Shown here in pieces: positions 42,861 through 51,929 of a stretch of 64,000 nt of DNA. The translations under genes were made by a program, and so were the position numbers. Under the pieces are notes generated by a model that worked only from the letters and a program-made list of their open reading frames with translations, did not search any database and was not told the DNA's origin. This stretch comes from Halobacillus litoralis. Lineage in GTDB: Bacteria; Bacillota; Bacilli; Bacillales; Halobacillaceae. Within the stretch, counting starts at the first letter, position 1. Every line of letters starts with the position of its first letter. The stretch is from contig NZ_CP026118.1 in the NCBI RefSeq assembly GCF_004101865.1, forward strand, positions 1,054,001 to 1,118,000. Direction: 5' to 3'.

Positions 42861-43358
42861 CTATGCTAGAATTTTCGCCATCACATATTCGTCCACCGGC
42901 TCGTCGTGGACAACCAGTGACTTACGCTTGGTCCCTTCGATTTCAAATCCCATTCTTTCATAAAATTTCACAGCCCGTTCGTTATGAACCATGACACTTA
43001 ATTCTAAACGGATGAGACCGTTAGCAACTCCCCAATCATCAAGGTCAAGAAATAGCTGTTTCGCAATTCCCTGCCCATGAAATTTTTCCAGAACCCCTGT
43101 GATGATTTGACCAACATGTGCATTACGGTCAGCTCCGCCTCCGAACACAGTGACATGACCGACAAAGTCTCCATCGTTTTCGGCTACAAGAATGGTCGAG
43201 TTCTTTTTCTTATGTAGGTTGTAAATCATTTGCTCTACTTGTTCGTTTGCCCAACTTCTCTCGTTGGCTCCGTATAGGAGGAAATCTGATTCTGTTTCTA
43301 ATTTCTGAATGAGTCTTGCATATTGATAAGCTTCTTGCGGTTTTACTGAATGAATCAA
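42861..43358 (-). CDS. GNAT family N-acetyltransferase
   Basis: 165 residues with the GNAT loop KFHGQGIAKQLF and the end RLELSVMVHNERAVKFYERMGFEIEG, a RimI/PaiA-like subgroup. The start is taken as TTG 43358, eight bases behind AAAGGAGG. An ATG seven codons earlier would sit on the likely -10 box (TATAATAG), so it is rejected. Substrate unknown. Confidence 0.87.
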   Translation of the reverse strand: MIHSVKPQEAYQYARLIQKLETESDFLLYGANERSWANEQVEQMIYNLHKKKNSTILVAENDGDFVGHVTVFGGGADRNAHVGQIITGVLEKFHGQGIAKQLFLDLDDWGVANGLIRLELSVMVHNERAVKFYERMGFEIEGTKRKSLVVHDEPVDEYVMAKILA

Positions 43359-43388
43359 TGGAGAATCCTCCTTTTTCATCTATTATAA

Positions 43389-43421
43389 CAAAAAAACGGA
43401 GATACTTAAGTACCTCCGCTT
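43389..43421 (-). terminator. Terminator of yhgE
   Basis: A stem ACGGAG-TACTTAAGTA-CTCCG followed by a U-run on the minus strand. Confidence 0.85.
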
Positions 43422-43426
43422 TACCA

Positions 43427-45637
43427 TTAGACAGCTTCTTCTTGTATTGATGAATGACGATCCTTCCTGAATGACCATATAAAATAACAGGCAGTGATAA
43501 TCAGACAAGCGGCTGTGAATCCTCCGAGAATCAAGGTGTTCTGCCACATGGCCGAGGTATTACCCTCTGATATGATCGCTTTGAATCCAGAAACGGAATA
43601 AGTCATTGGCAGCAAGGGATTGAACATTTGCAATGGTTTGGGTATGAGTTCCAACGGGAATGTTCCTGCACTTGTCGTCAACTGCAAAATCAGAATCAGA
43701 ATGGCGATGAACCGGCCTGGATCCCCGAACCATGTGACAAGCACTTGCACAAGAGCCATGAATGTCAAGCTTGTGATTACGCTGAATAAATAAAAATATC
43801 CGACATTGGGTACTTCCAGTTGCAACCCGAAAAGGATCACACTTGCAGCAATGATCGCTTGAACGGTTCCAGCTACAAACAGTACACCGAACTTCGATAC
43901 AAACCAACTGAAAGCATTTCCCGGACGCCCAAATGATTCACGGACAGGATAGACAATGGTGATCAGCAATGCACCAACAAATAATCCTAAGGATAAAAAG
44001 TATGGTGTGAAACCAGTTCCATAATTAGGAACATGATTGACAGCGTTTTTCTCAACATCAACAGGTTCAGCCATCATACCGCTGGTCGCTTCACCTGAAG
44101 GAACCTCACCAGCTTTTGTAGAGGCTTCACCAAGATTCGTTTGAAATTCCTCCGTACCTGAAGCCAAAGAAGTGCTTCCATCCGATAAATCCGCAGCTCC
44201 TTGTTGGAGTTTCCGTGAGCCATCTGCTAATTGGTTCGACCCATCAAAAATGCGACTTGCTCCTTGATTCACTTCAGATGCACCTGCGGCTACTTGCTCA
44301 GATCCTGTCACTGCCTCTCCCAATCGCTGAGAAAAAGTGTTCATGTTTCCAAGCAATTTTTCTTCACCATCTGATAGCCGAGCAGCGCCCGCATATAAAT
44401 CCTGCTGGCCACTCACAAGCTCGGATGCTCCTTTCTTCAATTGTTTTTGGGCATGAATGACCGAGCTCATTTGGTCAGATAGAGGAGCTGTTTTTTTCTG
44501 CAGTTGACCTGCCCCTGCTGCTAAAGACTGCGCACCATTTTGTAATTTTTCGGAACCTAGCTGCATTGCCTCCACTTTAGCCAACAGCGCCTGTTTTTCC
44601 TCTTCAGGCATGTCCTTAAGCAGTGGAGATAGCTGCGTTTTCAAACCTTCTGCACTTTGAGCAATCTGTGCAGCTGACGAGGATACATCACTTGCTCCAC
44701 CCGATAACTGGCTGGCGGCTTGATGCAATTCACCTGCGCCGTGCTCAAGCGGAGAGGTACGCTCGATCAATTGGCCGAGCCCTTCATTAAGTTGAACAGC
44801 ACCTTGTTCAGACCTTTCGAGGCCTGCTTGGAGATCTTCAGCTCCTTCCCTCGCATTTACGGTCCCTTGTTTCAAAGAAGAAAAACCATCTTGTAAACCC
44901 GACAGCCCTTCTCGTAGATCTGATGATCCAGTCGCTAAGCTGGCGGCTCCGTTTCTCAACGATTGAGTTCCATCTGCTAGCTGCAGCTGTTTTTCTGTAA
45001 ATGTTGCGAGCTTATCTTTTATTTTACTTGACGCGGACTGAAGGTCCGCAGCTCCGTCGTTCAGCTCTCCTGCCTTTTCACTGGCATCGGCAAGACCATC
45101 CTTCAATTTATTGAATTGATTGAACATCGCATCTGCATAATTATCTGTCATTTCGCTGGAGAGTTTAGCTTTCATTTGCTCAGCAGCTGATTCTCCGATT
45201 TGCGCAGATAAGAAATTGAAACCCTCGTTCGGTACATACTTCAATTGAGGTTGCTTTGGCTGGTCCCCCATTATAGTCGTCGCATCAGAAGAAAAATGTG
45301 TGGGTATTTCAACCAGCATGTAATAATCCTTATTTTCAAGTCCGGCATAACCTTTTTCCTTTGAAACGTTATGATATTCGAAGTCTCCACTATCTTCTAA
45401 CTGATGAATGAATTCTTCTCCAATGTCCAATGACTCTCCATTGAACTCTGCACCCTCATCCATATTTACAACGGCTACCGGCAGTTCATCCATGCTGCCG
45501 TATGGGTTCCAAAACGCCCAAAGGAACATTCCGCTATAGATCAACGGAATGAACATAACTGCTAAAAACGGAATCAGTATTTTCCTGTTTTTCCCGATAT
45601 GCTTCCACTCTGAAAGCCAAGATTTCCAACCATTCAT
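43427..45637 (-). CDS. yhgE: YhgE/Pip family membrane protein
   Basis: 736 residues. One TM segment near residues 20-40 (ILIPFLAVMFIPLIYSGMFLW) precedes a long extracellular region. The C-terminal ABC-2-like part has five to six TM helices from about residue 545 (PYFLSLGLFVGALLITIVYP). The middle (about 185-500) is made of repeated short units such as LADGSRKLQQGAADLSDGS and LQNGAQSLAAGAGQLQ, forming long helices. The family includes the phage infection protein Pip of Lactococcus and type VII-associated transporters. The neighbouring TetR gene is its likely regulator. Confidence 0.92.
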   Translation of the reverse strand: MNGWKSWLSEWKHIGKNRKILIPFLAVMFIPLIYSGMFLWAFWNPYGSMDELPVAVVNMDEGAEFNGESLDIGEEFIHQLEDSGDFEYHNVSKEKGYAGLENKDYYMLVEIPTHFSSDATTIMGDQPKQPQLKYVPNEGFNFLSAQIGESAAEQMKAKLSSEMTDNYADAMFNQFNKLKDGLADASEKAGELNDGAADLQSASSKIKDKLATFTEKQLQLADGTQSLRNGAASLATGSSDLREGLSGLQDGFSSLKQGTVNAREGAEDLQAGLERSEQGAVQLNEGLGQLIERTSPLEHGAGELHQAASQLSGGASDVSSSAAQIAQSAEGLKTQLSPLLKDMPEEEKQALLAKVEAMQLGSEKLQNGAQSLAAGAGQLQKKTAPLSDQMSSVIHAQKQLKKGASELVSGQQDLYAGAARLSDGEEKLLGNMNTFSQRLGEAVTGSEQVAAGASEVNQGASRIFDGSNQLADGSRKLQQGAADLSDGSTSLASGTEEFQTNLGEASTKAGEVPSGEATSGMMAEPVDVEKNAVNHVPNYGTGFTPYFLSLGLFVGALLITIVYPVRESFGRPGNAFSWFVSKFGVLFVAGTVQAIIAASVILFGLQLEVPNVGYFYLFSVITSLTFMALVQVLVTWFGDPGRFIAILILILQLTTSAGTFPLELIPKPLQMFNPLLPMTYSVSGFKAIISEGNTSAMWQNTLILGGFTAACLIITACYFIWSFRKDRHSSIQEEAV

Positions 45638-45659
45638 TTTTCTACCTCCTAATAATATA

Positions 45660-45682
45660 TGACCACTTCGTTCATTTGGTCA
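45660..45682. promoter_or_regulatory. Palindromic operator before yhgE
   Basis: TGACCA, 11 bases, TGGTCA, located 23 bases upstream of the yhgE start. The same layout (TGACTA, 11 bases, TAGTCA) precedes yhgD, with a similar CGTTCA core. This is the expected arrangement for a TetR dimer site. Confidence 0.65.
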
Positions 45683-45691
45683 CTTCCGACT

Positions 45692-45723
45692 AAAAAAAAG
45701 GACCATCAAGATGGTGACAATCC
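45692..45723 (-). terminator. Terminator of yhgD
   Basis: A stem around GGACCATC/GATGGT-ACAATCC with a run of eight U on the minus strand, overlapping the end of the coding region. Confidence 0.75.
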
Positions 45724-46281
45724 TTTAAATACATAATCATCAAATAATCCAAGGATTTTTTCTTTTGAGAGTGGTTTATGTCCATCTTCCCAGTCAATAA
45801 TCAAAGCCATATAAAGTTTCAGCATCATGAATGCAGTGATCTCCGGATCACATTCACGAATATCCCCTCGATCCATGGCTAGAATAATCTTTTCCTTTAA
45901 ATAATCTAAAATGAGGCTTTCAATATTTTGCAAGGCTTCCTGAACAGCGGTAGTTCGCATCTCTCGAGCCTCATAGACCAACTTAACAGTAAGTTGATGA
46001 CTCCTTCGATATTCCAAAAGTTCAAACAAAGCTAAATGAACATTTTCTTTGAGTGTTTTTTCGTCACTCATGACAGATTCCGCTTTTGATTTCATTTCTT
46101 GGAGTAATTCCGAAATAATGTCTTGAAAAAGCTCTTCTTTGTTTTTAAAAAAGTTATAAATCGTCCCTTTTCCTACATTTGCTGCTTTAGCAACATGGTC
46201 CATCGTTGTCGCTTTATAACCAAACACAGAAAAAGATTGCTGAGCTGCTTCTCGTATTTCTTCTTTTCGTGTCTTACTCAT
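45706..46281 (-). CDS. yhgD: TetR/AcrR family regulator (YhgD-like)
   Basis: 191 residues with the TetR HTH at residues 8-54 (AAQQSFSVFGYKATTMDHVAKAANVGKGTIYNFF, in outline) and an all-helical ligand domain. In B. subtilis the same pair yhgD-yhgE occurs, so it probably represses yhgE and itself. Palindromes of shared design lie before both genes. The start follows GGTGGAATATG region at 46281. Confidence 0.9.
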   Translation of the reverse strand: MSKTRKEEIREAAQQSFSVFGYKATTMDHVAKAANVGKGTIYNFFKNKEELFQDIISELLQEMKSKAESVMSDEKTLKENVHLALFELLEYRRSHQLTVKLVYEAREMRTTAVQEALQNIESLILDYLKEKIILAMDRGDIRECDPEITAFMMLKLYMALIIDWEDGHKPLSKEKILGLFDDYVFKGLSPS

Positions 46282-46292
46282 ATTCCACCACC

Positions 46293-46315
46293 TGACTATT
46301 TGAACGTTTTAGTCA
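46293..46315. promoter_or_regulatory. Palindromic operator before yhgD
   Basis: TGACTA, 11 bases, TAGTCA, 12 bases upstream of the yhgD start codon. It matches the site before yhgE in arm sequence, spacing and CGTTCA core (read on the opposite strand). Confidence 0.65.
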
Positions 46316-46399
46316 AATCCTCTAATACAGATTATACATCTTAATTTTTGAGTTGCAACCTTTTCCTTTATACTGGTAATAAATGATAAGGGGGACCAT

Positions 46400-47110
46400 A
46401 TGAAAAAGAACATTTATCAATCCTACGAAAAACTGAGCAGCCACTATGAATTCGATGTGGATACAAAACCCTACAACGCTTACCTGGAGAGGCCTGAGAT
46501 GGTGAATCATCTGCCGCAATTATCAGGTAGACAGGTCCTTGATGCCGGTTGTGCATCAGGATGGTATGCTGCCTTTATGGCAAAGCAGGGAGCTGAAGTG
46601 ACAGCGATTGATTTAAGCGATTCAATGATAGAAGCTGCGAAGAGGCGGACGCAAGGTCAAAATGTCCATGCCTTCGCCCATGACTTGACCCGTCCGCTTC
46701 CTTTCGAGAACAACCGGTTCAACGTCATCATCAGCTCCCTGACTTTGCACTACATAAAAGATTGGCAACCGATTTTCCATGAGTTCCATCGAATTTTGAA
46801 GCCTGGAGGGACTTTCCTTTTTTCTACTCACCACCCATTTATGGATTATGAGAACTTTCCGATTGCTGATTATTACGAAACTCAACTGCTTCACGACCAG
46901 TGGGAAGTAAATGGAGAACTGGTTGATATGTGGTTTTACCGGAGACCTTTAAATCAAATCACCCATTATGTAAATGAATATTTCCTTATGAAAAAGTTGA
47001 TTGAGCCACTCCCGACAAAAGAATTCAAGCACATCCACCCGAACGGTTACGAAAAGGTATCCACTAAACCAAATTTTTTAATCATCAAAGCAGAAAAACC
47101 AGGAAGCTAA
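46400..47110 (+). CDS. Class I SAM-dependent methyltransferase
   Basis: 236 residues with motif I VLDAGCASGWYAAFM (about residues 49-63), acidic motif II in VTAIDLSDSM and post-motif RPLPFENNRFNVIISSLTLHYI. A methyltransferase type 11 domain; substrate unknown (small molecules, quinones or lipids are handled by relatives). The start follows AAGGGGGACCAT. It is divergent from yhgD. Confidence 0.9.
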   Translation: MKKNIYQSYEKLSSHYEFDVDTKPYNAYLERPEMVNHLPQLSGRQVLDAGCASGWYAAFMAKQGAEVTAIDLSDSMIEAAKRRTQGQNVHAFAHDLTRPLPFENNRFNVIISSLTLHYIKDWQPIFHEFHRILKPGGTFLFSTHHPFMDYENFPIADYYETQLLHDQWEVNGELVDMWFYRRPLNQITHYVNEYFLMKKLIEPLPTKEFKHIHPNGYEKVSTKPNFLIIKAEKPGS

Positions 47111-47130
47111 TAAAAAGCCCCCTGGTTCTC
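47096..47130 (-). terminator. Terminator of the yhcN-like gene
   Basis: The stem AACCAGG/CCTGGTT with a U-run on the minus strand overlaps the 3' end of the convergent methyltransferase gene. Confidence 0.6.
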
Positions 47131-47133
47131 TCA

Positions 47134-47679
47134 TTATGATCGTTGGTCAGGAAAAACTCTGTCGACCATTTCTCCGAATTCACGGAAAAAACCTCTTACA
47201 GGTTCACCATTTTCAACATCATTGACATAGTTGTTCGTCAAGTCAACAAAGTCTGGGTTCGTTGAAATATAAACATTGTTTATGTTTTCATCAGAAGCTT
47301 TGACGGCCTTTTCGATTTGCTTTTTCATGTCGTCAGAGACTTTGTTCTTATCGCCTTTAGGATTGTCTAACTCTGCTGCGACATATGCGTTGTCCCGTGT
47401 TTTCAAAACATACGCGTTATCTACCCCATCAACATCTTTTGTGATGCGGTTAGCAGCGTCCTTGGCTACACGATAATTCGTATTGTGGACCATCCCACGG
47501 TCATTTTCGGCTTTGTCGACATTGTTACCCTCTTGACTCATGTTATCCGCTTCACGCTCGAAGCGTGTGTTCTGGACTCCATTGTCATTACCTTTGTCGT
47601 CCCCTGCTTCCTGTTCTGCCTGACAAGCTACAAGTGAACTTGCAACTAACAAACCGATAGCAAATGCCTTAATCTTCAT
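47134..47679 (-). CDS. yhcN: YhcN/YlaJ family sporulation lipoprotein
   Basis: 181 residues with a lipoprotein signal (lipobox LVAC, Cys19), an acidic Asn/Asp linker and the YhcN/YlaJ domain (AANRITKDVDGVDNAYVLKTRDNAYVAAEL, in outline). Such lipoproteins sit in the inner spore membrane and affect germination or spore cortex. The start is ATG 47679 after GGAGGTATACAAAA. A sigma-G-type promoter lies just upstream, as expected for a forespore gene. Confidence 0.9.
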   Translation of the reverse strand: MKIKAFAIGLLVASSLVACQAEQEAGDDKGNDNGVQNTRFEREADNMSQEGNNVDKAENDRGMVHNTNYRVAKDAANRITKDVDGVDNAYVLKTRDNAYVAAELDNPKGDKNKVSDDMKKQIEKAVKASDENINNVYISTNPDFVDLTNNYVNDVENGEPVRGFFREFGEMVDRVFPDQRS

Positions 47680-47708
47680 TTTTGTATACCTCCTTCCATG
47701 ATTATTTG

Positions 47709-47737
47709 TAGTATGTGTGTCCACCTTCCAAATATGC
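47709..47737 (-). promoter_or_regulatory. Sigma-G-type promoter of yhcN
   Basis: On the minus strand GCATA and a full CATACTA are separated by 17 bases, 30 bases before the start codon. Same design as the ssp promoter. Confidence 0.72.
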
Positions 47738-47805
47738 GATTGAAAATAGAGGTACTGAAGATGCTAGCTCTGCTTGATAACATGTAGAAGATCTTAAGCC
47801 ATAAT

Positions 47806-47840
47806 AAAAACCTCAGATCATCGGAATGATCTGAGGTTTC
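47806..47840. terminator. Terminator of the 155-aa membrane gene
   Basis: An 11-bp perfect stem CCTCAGATCAT/ATGATCTGAGG; on the minus strand it follows the stop codon and is followed by a U-rich tail. Confidence 0.82.
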
Positions 47841-47841
47841 T

Positions 47842-48309
47842 TCAGTCTGCAAATGGTAAGCTCCACCATATGTGAATAAAAATAAGATATACAAATAAAA
47901 TACCGTTAATGAAAATCAAAAATGCAGGCACTAACTTATAAGCATTCAACACTTTGCTATAACAAGTTTTCATTAAAATGAAGCCAGCGATTAATAATAA
48001 GTACAAACCGATGAACCAGATCCACGTATAATCCGTGGTCGCATCAAACCCTAATTCATATCCAATGGCGAATAATATCCAAGGAATCAAAAACGTAAGA
48101 ATCGCTACAGGCATATACCTTTGATCCGTTTTTATGTAAAACAGGGAAATGATTGCACATAAAAGTGTTAAGCCCCCAATGATTTCACTGATCAATATCA
48201 TCACACCTTGAGTTGCATCCGCTTCAGCTGTTACAAAGCTTAAAAACAAAAACAAACCGAATGTGATGACACACCCCATGTTGACATAAAGCAATTGTTT
48301 CTCTGTCAT
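47842..48309 (-). CDS. Multi-pass membrane protein of unknown function, 155 aa
   Basis: Five TM segments are apparent: VNMGCVITFGLFLFLSFV, GVMILISEIIGGLTLLCAI, AILTFLIPWILFAIGY, IWFIGLYLLLIAGFIL and VPAFLIFINGILFVYLIF. No recognised motif. The start is ATG 48309 behind GGAGGGAGACTTGGTG; the upstream open frame is unlikely to be coding. It is divergent from the YhdB-like gene. Confidence 0.7.
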   Translation of the reverse strand: MTEKQLLYVNMGCVITFGLFLFLSFVTAEADATQGVMILISEIIGGLTLLCAIISLFYIKTDQRYMPVAILTFLIPWILFAIGYELGFDATTDYTWIWFIGLYLLLIAGFILMKTCYSKVLNAYKLVPAFLIFINGILFVYLIFIHIWWSLPFAD

Positions 48310-48496
48310 CACCAAGTCTCCCTCCATAATGCATAAGCAAAACTTTTCCATACTATCATAACAAAATTTCCAGTACTTTGCGGAAGAATTACGTAAAATT
48401 GTGTCACTATTCCCAGAACTGTGACGAACTCTCAGTGTGAGCCTTTCCCTTATCGGAGATAATAAAAACACTCCTTTCAAAAAGGATGTGTACACC

Positions 48497-48736
48497 ATGA
48501 ATCAATACGATTACGATAAAGCGCTTCACTTCATGATTTGGGGCCAATGGGATGACCTGCTCGTATTAATGGTCCGAACTCGGGACCAATTCTTATCAAA
48601 GAAAATCGAGACATTTCTCCATGCCAGTTACTACCCAAGCAAACAAAGTGAAATGCTTGAATCCCATGAAGCATTGTTGAGCTATATCGATCACGCTCAA
48701 ACAACCAATGATATTCACACTAACGTTTATTTATAA
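48497..48736 (+). CDS. YhdB-like small protein, 79 aa
   Basis: The sequence YDYDKALHFMIWGQWDDLLVLMV followed by RTRDQFLSKKIETFLHA (both in outline) resembles the small Bacillus YhdB family. It is soluble and helical; function unknown. The start follows AAAGGATGTGTACACC. A very strong hairpin follows. Confidence 0.75.
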   Translation: MNQYDYDKALHFMIWGQWDDLLVLMVRTRDQFLSKKIETFLHASYYPSKQSEMLESHEALLSYIDHAQTTNDIHTNVYL

Positions 48737-48762
48737 ACTCGGCAGAGTTAGAAAAAACAACA

Positions 48763-48813
48763 AAAAATAACACCTCAGGTCATCCAGATTCTGGATGACC
48801 TGAGGTGTATTTA
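48763..48813. terminator. Very strong bidirectional terminator
   Basis: An 18-bp perfect stem (48770-48787 with 48791-48808) with a 3-base loop, A-rich before and T-rich after, between convergent genes. Confidence 0.92.
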
Positions 48814-48831
48814 TTTTCCATTTACCATCGG

Positions 48832-49557
48832 TTAAATTCTTGGATACTCCTGGACCAATGGATGGATGTGCATTTCATCTATTAGCATGTGCTTTGGAGC
48901 TTGCGCCATATAAACGACCGCTTCTGCAATATCCTGGACCTTCAACCAATCCGCCTTATCCGGGTCCCCTTGCGTCCCGTTAGCAAAGTAAGTGTCGACC
49001 ATTCCTGGATTGACGGTCCCGGCGCGAATTCCATCCTTACGAACCTCTTGAGCAAGAGAGCCCATGAAACCTTGGACCGCATATTTTGTGGACGTATATA
49101 AAGCACCGCCTTCCGGAATCGTATATCGGGAAACGTCAGAAGCAACAGTTATGATTGTTCCGAACTGTTGCTTCTTCATGATAGGCAACACTGCTTTACT
49201 TGCAAGAAAGACCCCTTGTACATTCACTTCATATGTGCGCTTCCATTCCTCAACGGTTACATCTTCAAGGGATTTGAAGCCGCCGATACCCGCATTATTT
49301 ACAAGAATATCGACCTTTCCATACGCATTCTTCGTAGCCTGGACGACATGATCGATTTCATTTTCATCACTGACATCAGCTGTAAAGGAAAAAACATTGG
49401 TGTAACCTTTGTCAACTAATTCTTCTTTCGTTTTATGAATTTGTTCAGAACTGCCGGCTATCGACAAACGCACGCCTTTTTCAGCCATTTGAAAAGCGAT
49501 TTCTTTCCCTATCCCTCTAGATGCACCGGTAATGATTGCTACCTGTTTGTCCAACAT
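48832..49557 (-). CDS. Short-chain dehydrogenase/reductase
   Basis: 241 residues with TGASRGIGKEIA (residues 10-21), NNAGIGG, catalytic Ser in VASDVSRYT and YTSTKYAV with Tyr-x3-Lys. A classical SDR of 3-oxoacyl reductase type; substrate unknown. Of two ATGs six bases apart, 49557 has the better spacing to AAAGGAGGG. It lies 14 bases downstream of the GNAT-nitrilase gene, forming an operon. Confidence 0.9.
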   Translation of the reverse strand: MLDKQVAIITGASRGIGKEIAFQMAEKGVRLSIAGSSEQIHKTKEELVDKGYTNVFSFTADVSDENEIDHVVQATKNAYGKVDILVNNAGIGGFKSLEDVTVEEWKRTYEVNVQGVFLASKAVLPIMKKQQFGTIITVASDVSRYTIPEGGALYTSTKYAVQGFMGSLAQEVRKDGIRAGTVNPGMVDTYFANGTQGDPDKADWLKVQDIAEAVVYMAQAPKHMLIDEMHIHPLVQEYPRI

Positions 49558-49571
49558 GGACATTCCCTCCT

Positions 49572-51134
49572 TTATGTTCGTTTCGGTTTATGGTCCGTTT
49601 CTATGTTAAATCGGGTTTCAAATAAATCCCGACGGCGATCACGAAGCTGCCGGACCGTACCAGATTTACGCTGCCTCCGTAAAATTTCTAAATCAACATC
49701 TCCAACAACAACCGTTTCCACATTAGGGTTACATTCCCCGATAATTCCATCTCTAGCGAATTCAAAGTCCGATGGAGTGAAAATACCTGACTGCGCATAT
49801 TGAATATCCATATTTTCTACTTGAGTCATATTCCCTACCGTTCCCGCGATTACTGTATACACTTGGTTTTCAACTGCTCTTGCCTGTGCACAGTAACGAA
49901 CGCGCAAATATCCCTGGCGGTCATCTGTACAAAATGGAACAAAAATGATATTCGCTCCTTGGTCGACAGCATATCTTGCCAGCTCAGGAAACTGGATATC
50001 ATAACAAATTTGGATCGCAATTCTACCGCAATCCGTGTCAAATACTTTGATAGCATCGCCTGGCTGGATCCCCCACCAGGTCCGCTCATTCGGAGTGACA
50101 TGGATCTTATACTGCTTTTCTATTGTGCCATCTCGACGGAAAAGATATGAAATATTATAAATTTGATCTTCTTCTTCAACAAAATGCGACCCGCCAATGA
50201 TGTTGACATTGTATTTCACAGCCAAGTGGGTGAACATTTCTATATAATCTTCTGTGTACTCACTTAATCGACGAACCGCTTTTGAAGGTACTTTTTCCTC
50301 CAAAAAAGACATAAGCTGAGTGGTGAAAATTTCGGGGAATACAGCAAAATCAGAACCATAATCTGCAGCGACGTCAACGTAATATTCACATTGCTTCGTA
50401 AATTCTTCAAATGAATCGATATTTTTCATCATGTATTGGATGACCATGATACGCACAGGGTGACTTGTTTTGAAATGCCGTTTCGTCCTGGCCCGGTAAT
50501 CGATGTTGTTCCACTCCATCAAAGTCGCGTATTTAGCTGAAAGATTATCATCCGGCAAATAATTCGGATTTATTCGCATAACTGTAAACCCGTTCATGAT
50601 TTGAAAGGTAAGAACAGGATCATAAATATTCTGGTTCCTCACTTCTTCTACATACTCCCGGGGGCTCATTTCATTTTCATGCTTGTGATAATTCGGAATC
50701 CGGCCACCAATGATGATGCTCTTCAAGTTCAACTCTCTCGCCAACTCTTTTCTCGCTTCATACAAACGCCGGCCGATTTTCATGCCACGATATTCGGGAT
50801 GGACCATCACTTCTATCCCGTAAAGGTTATATCCATCAGGGTCATGGTTAGTAATGTATCCTTCATCTGTGATGTCATCCCATGTATGTTTGTCATCATA
50901 TTCATCAAAATTCACAATTAAACTAGAACAGCTACCGATGATTTTGCTTTCGAATTCTACAACAAATTGACCTTCTGGGAATATTTTCAAATGACTTTCT
51001 AAATGCTTTCTTTCCCATGGGTCCATGTCAGGAAAACATACTTTCTGTAATTCAAAAATTTGCTCGATATCTTTATCATGCATTGTTCTCACAATTATTT
51101 TCTTCTCATATTGTGTCAGATCGAGCTTTGACAT
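49572..51134 (-). CDS. yhcX: Bifunctional GNAT / carbon-nitrogen hydrolase (YhcX-like)
   Basis: 520 residues. The N-terminal GNAT domain (about 10-200) carries VHPEYRGMKIGRRLYEARK. The C-terminal nitrilase domain (about 225-500) has the full triad: Glu in FAVFPEIFTT, Lys in YKIHVTPNE and Cys in IQICYDIQFPE. B. subtilis YhcX has the same fusion. It may acetylate and hydrolyse an amide in linked steps; the substrate is unknown. The start is ATG 51134 after GGAGAGGGACGATAAG. Divergent from a TetR regulator that may control it. Confidence 0.92.
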   Translation of the reverse strand: MSKLDLTQYEKKIIVRTMHDKDIEQIFELQKVCFPDMDPWERKHLESHLKIFPEGQFVVEFESKIIGSCSSLIVNFDEYDDKHTWDDITDEGYITNHDPDGYNLYGIEVMVHPEYRGMKIGRRLYEARKELARELNLKSIIIGGRIPNYHKHENEMSPREYVEEVRNQNIYDPVLTFQIMNGFTVMRINPNYLPDDNLSAKYATLMEWNNIDYRARTKRHFKTSHPVRIMVIQYMMKNIDSFEEFTKQCEYYVDVAADYGSDFAVFPEIFTTQLMSFLEEKVPSKAVRRLSEYTEDYIEMFTHLAVKYNVNIIGGSHFVEEEDQIYNISYLFRRDGTIEKQYKIHVTPNERTWWGIQPGDAIKVFDTDCGRIAIQICYDIQFPELARYAVDQGANIIFVPFCTDDRQGYLRVRYCAQARAVENQVYTVIAGTVGNMTQVENMDIQYAQSGIFTPSDFEFARDGIIGECNPNVETVVVGDVDLEILRRQRKSGTVRQLRDRRRDLFETRFNIETDHKPKRT

Positions 51135-51296
51135 CTTATCGTCCCTCTCCGTATTGAAATCACCTACGCACAATATTATCGTACTGAACCATTCTGGGGT
51201 CTGTCTAGTTATAAAAGGTTGCTTTATAGTAATGAAATCCATGAATTGAATCGTTTCATAACCTCGTGTATGATTATTCATGAAGAGGTGTGGCCA

Positions 51297-51929
51297 ATGA
51301 ATGGATTTGAAAGACGTAAAGAGCGGAAGAAATTGAACATCCTGACTGCCGCCTTGAATTTATTTACAGAATTCGGGGTGCAAAAAGTCAGTATCCAGGA
51401 AATCGCACAAAAAGCTCAAGTATCTCAGGTGACGATCTACAATTATTTTGGTGGCAAAGACCAGCTCTTATTCGAAACTGTAAATAAATTCATTTACGAC
51501 CGTTTTGATAAATTCAAAGACGTTGTTCATGATAATGATATGAACTTTAAAGATAAAATCAGCTTCGTCATCCGTGATAAAAAGGAAAGTGTTCTTCACT
51601 TGAATCCTGGTTTTTTAAAAACCGTAATTGCTGACCAGCCTGAATTACAGGAGCTGGTCCAGAACTTTACAATGAATGATGCTGTGCCCCTATTGATGGA
51701 ACTTATAGACCAAGGAAAGGAAGAAGGTTACGTCCACCCCGATATCTCTTTCCGATCGATTATGTTTTATATAGAGATGTACTATCAAGCGATGCGTTCG
51801 ACTCCTGATTTCTTTGAACATTCCCTAGCGGACCAAAGCGAAGAAATTACGCAGATGTTCTTCTATGGACTAATGGGAAAGCCAGAGGAACGCCTTCATA
51901 AAGAAGATGGGGATGGGACAAAACACTAA
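51297..51929 (+). CDS. TetR/AcrR family regulator with a repeat-derived C-terminus
   Basis: 210 residues; HTH at about 12-58 (LNILTAALNLFTEFGVQKVSIQEIAQ, then VSQVTIYNYFGGKDQLL). Start ATG 51297 with AGAGGTGTGGCCA. The last residues (GDGTKH) and the TAA stop are encoded by the left end of a family B repeat (GGATGGGACAAAACACTAA). So the natural C-terminus was probably changed by the repeat. It is divergent from the yhcX operon. Confidence 0.88.
   Translation: MNGFERRKERKKLNILTAALNLFTEFGVQKVSIQEIAQKAQVSQVTIYNYFGGKDQLLFETVNKFIYDRFDKFKDVVHDNDMNFKDKISFVIRDKKESVLHLNPGFLKTVIADQPELQELVQNFTMNDAVPLLMELIDQGKEEGYVHPDISFRSIMFYIEMYYQAMRSTPDFFEHSLADQSEEITQMFFYGLMGKPEERLHKEDGDGTKH

Noticed and set aside
43427..45637. 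Type VII secretion locus
   Set aside because: YhgE resembles EsaA-type proteins, but no WXG100, EssB or EssC gene is present nearby.
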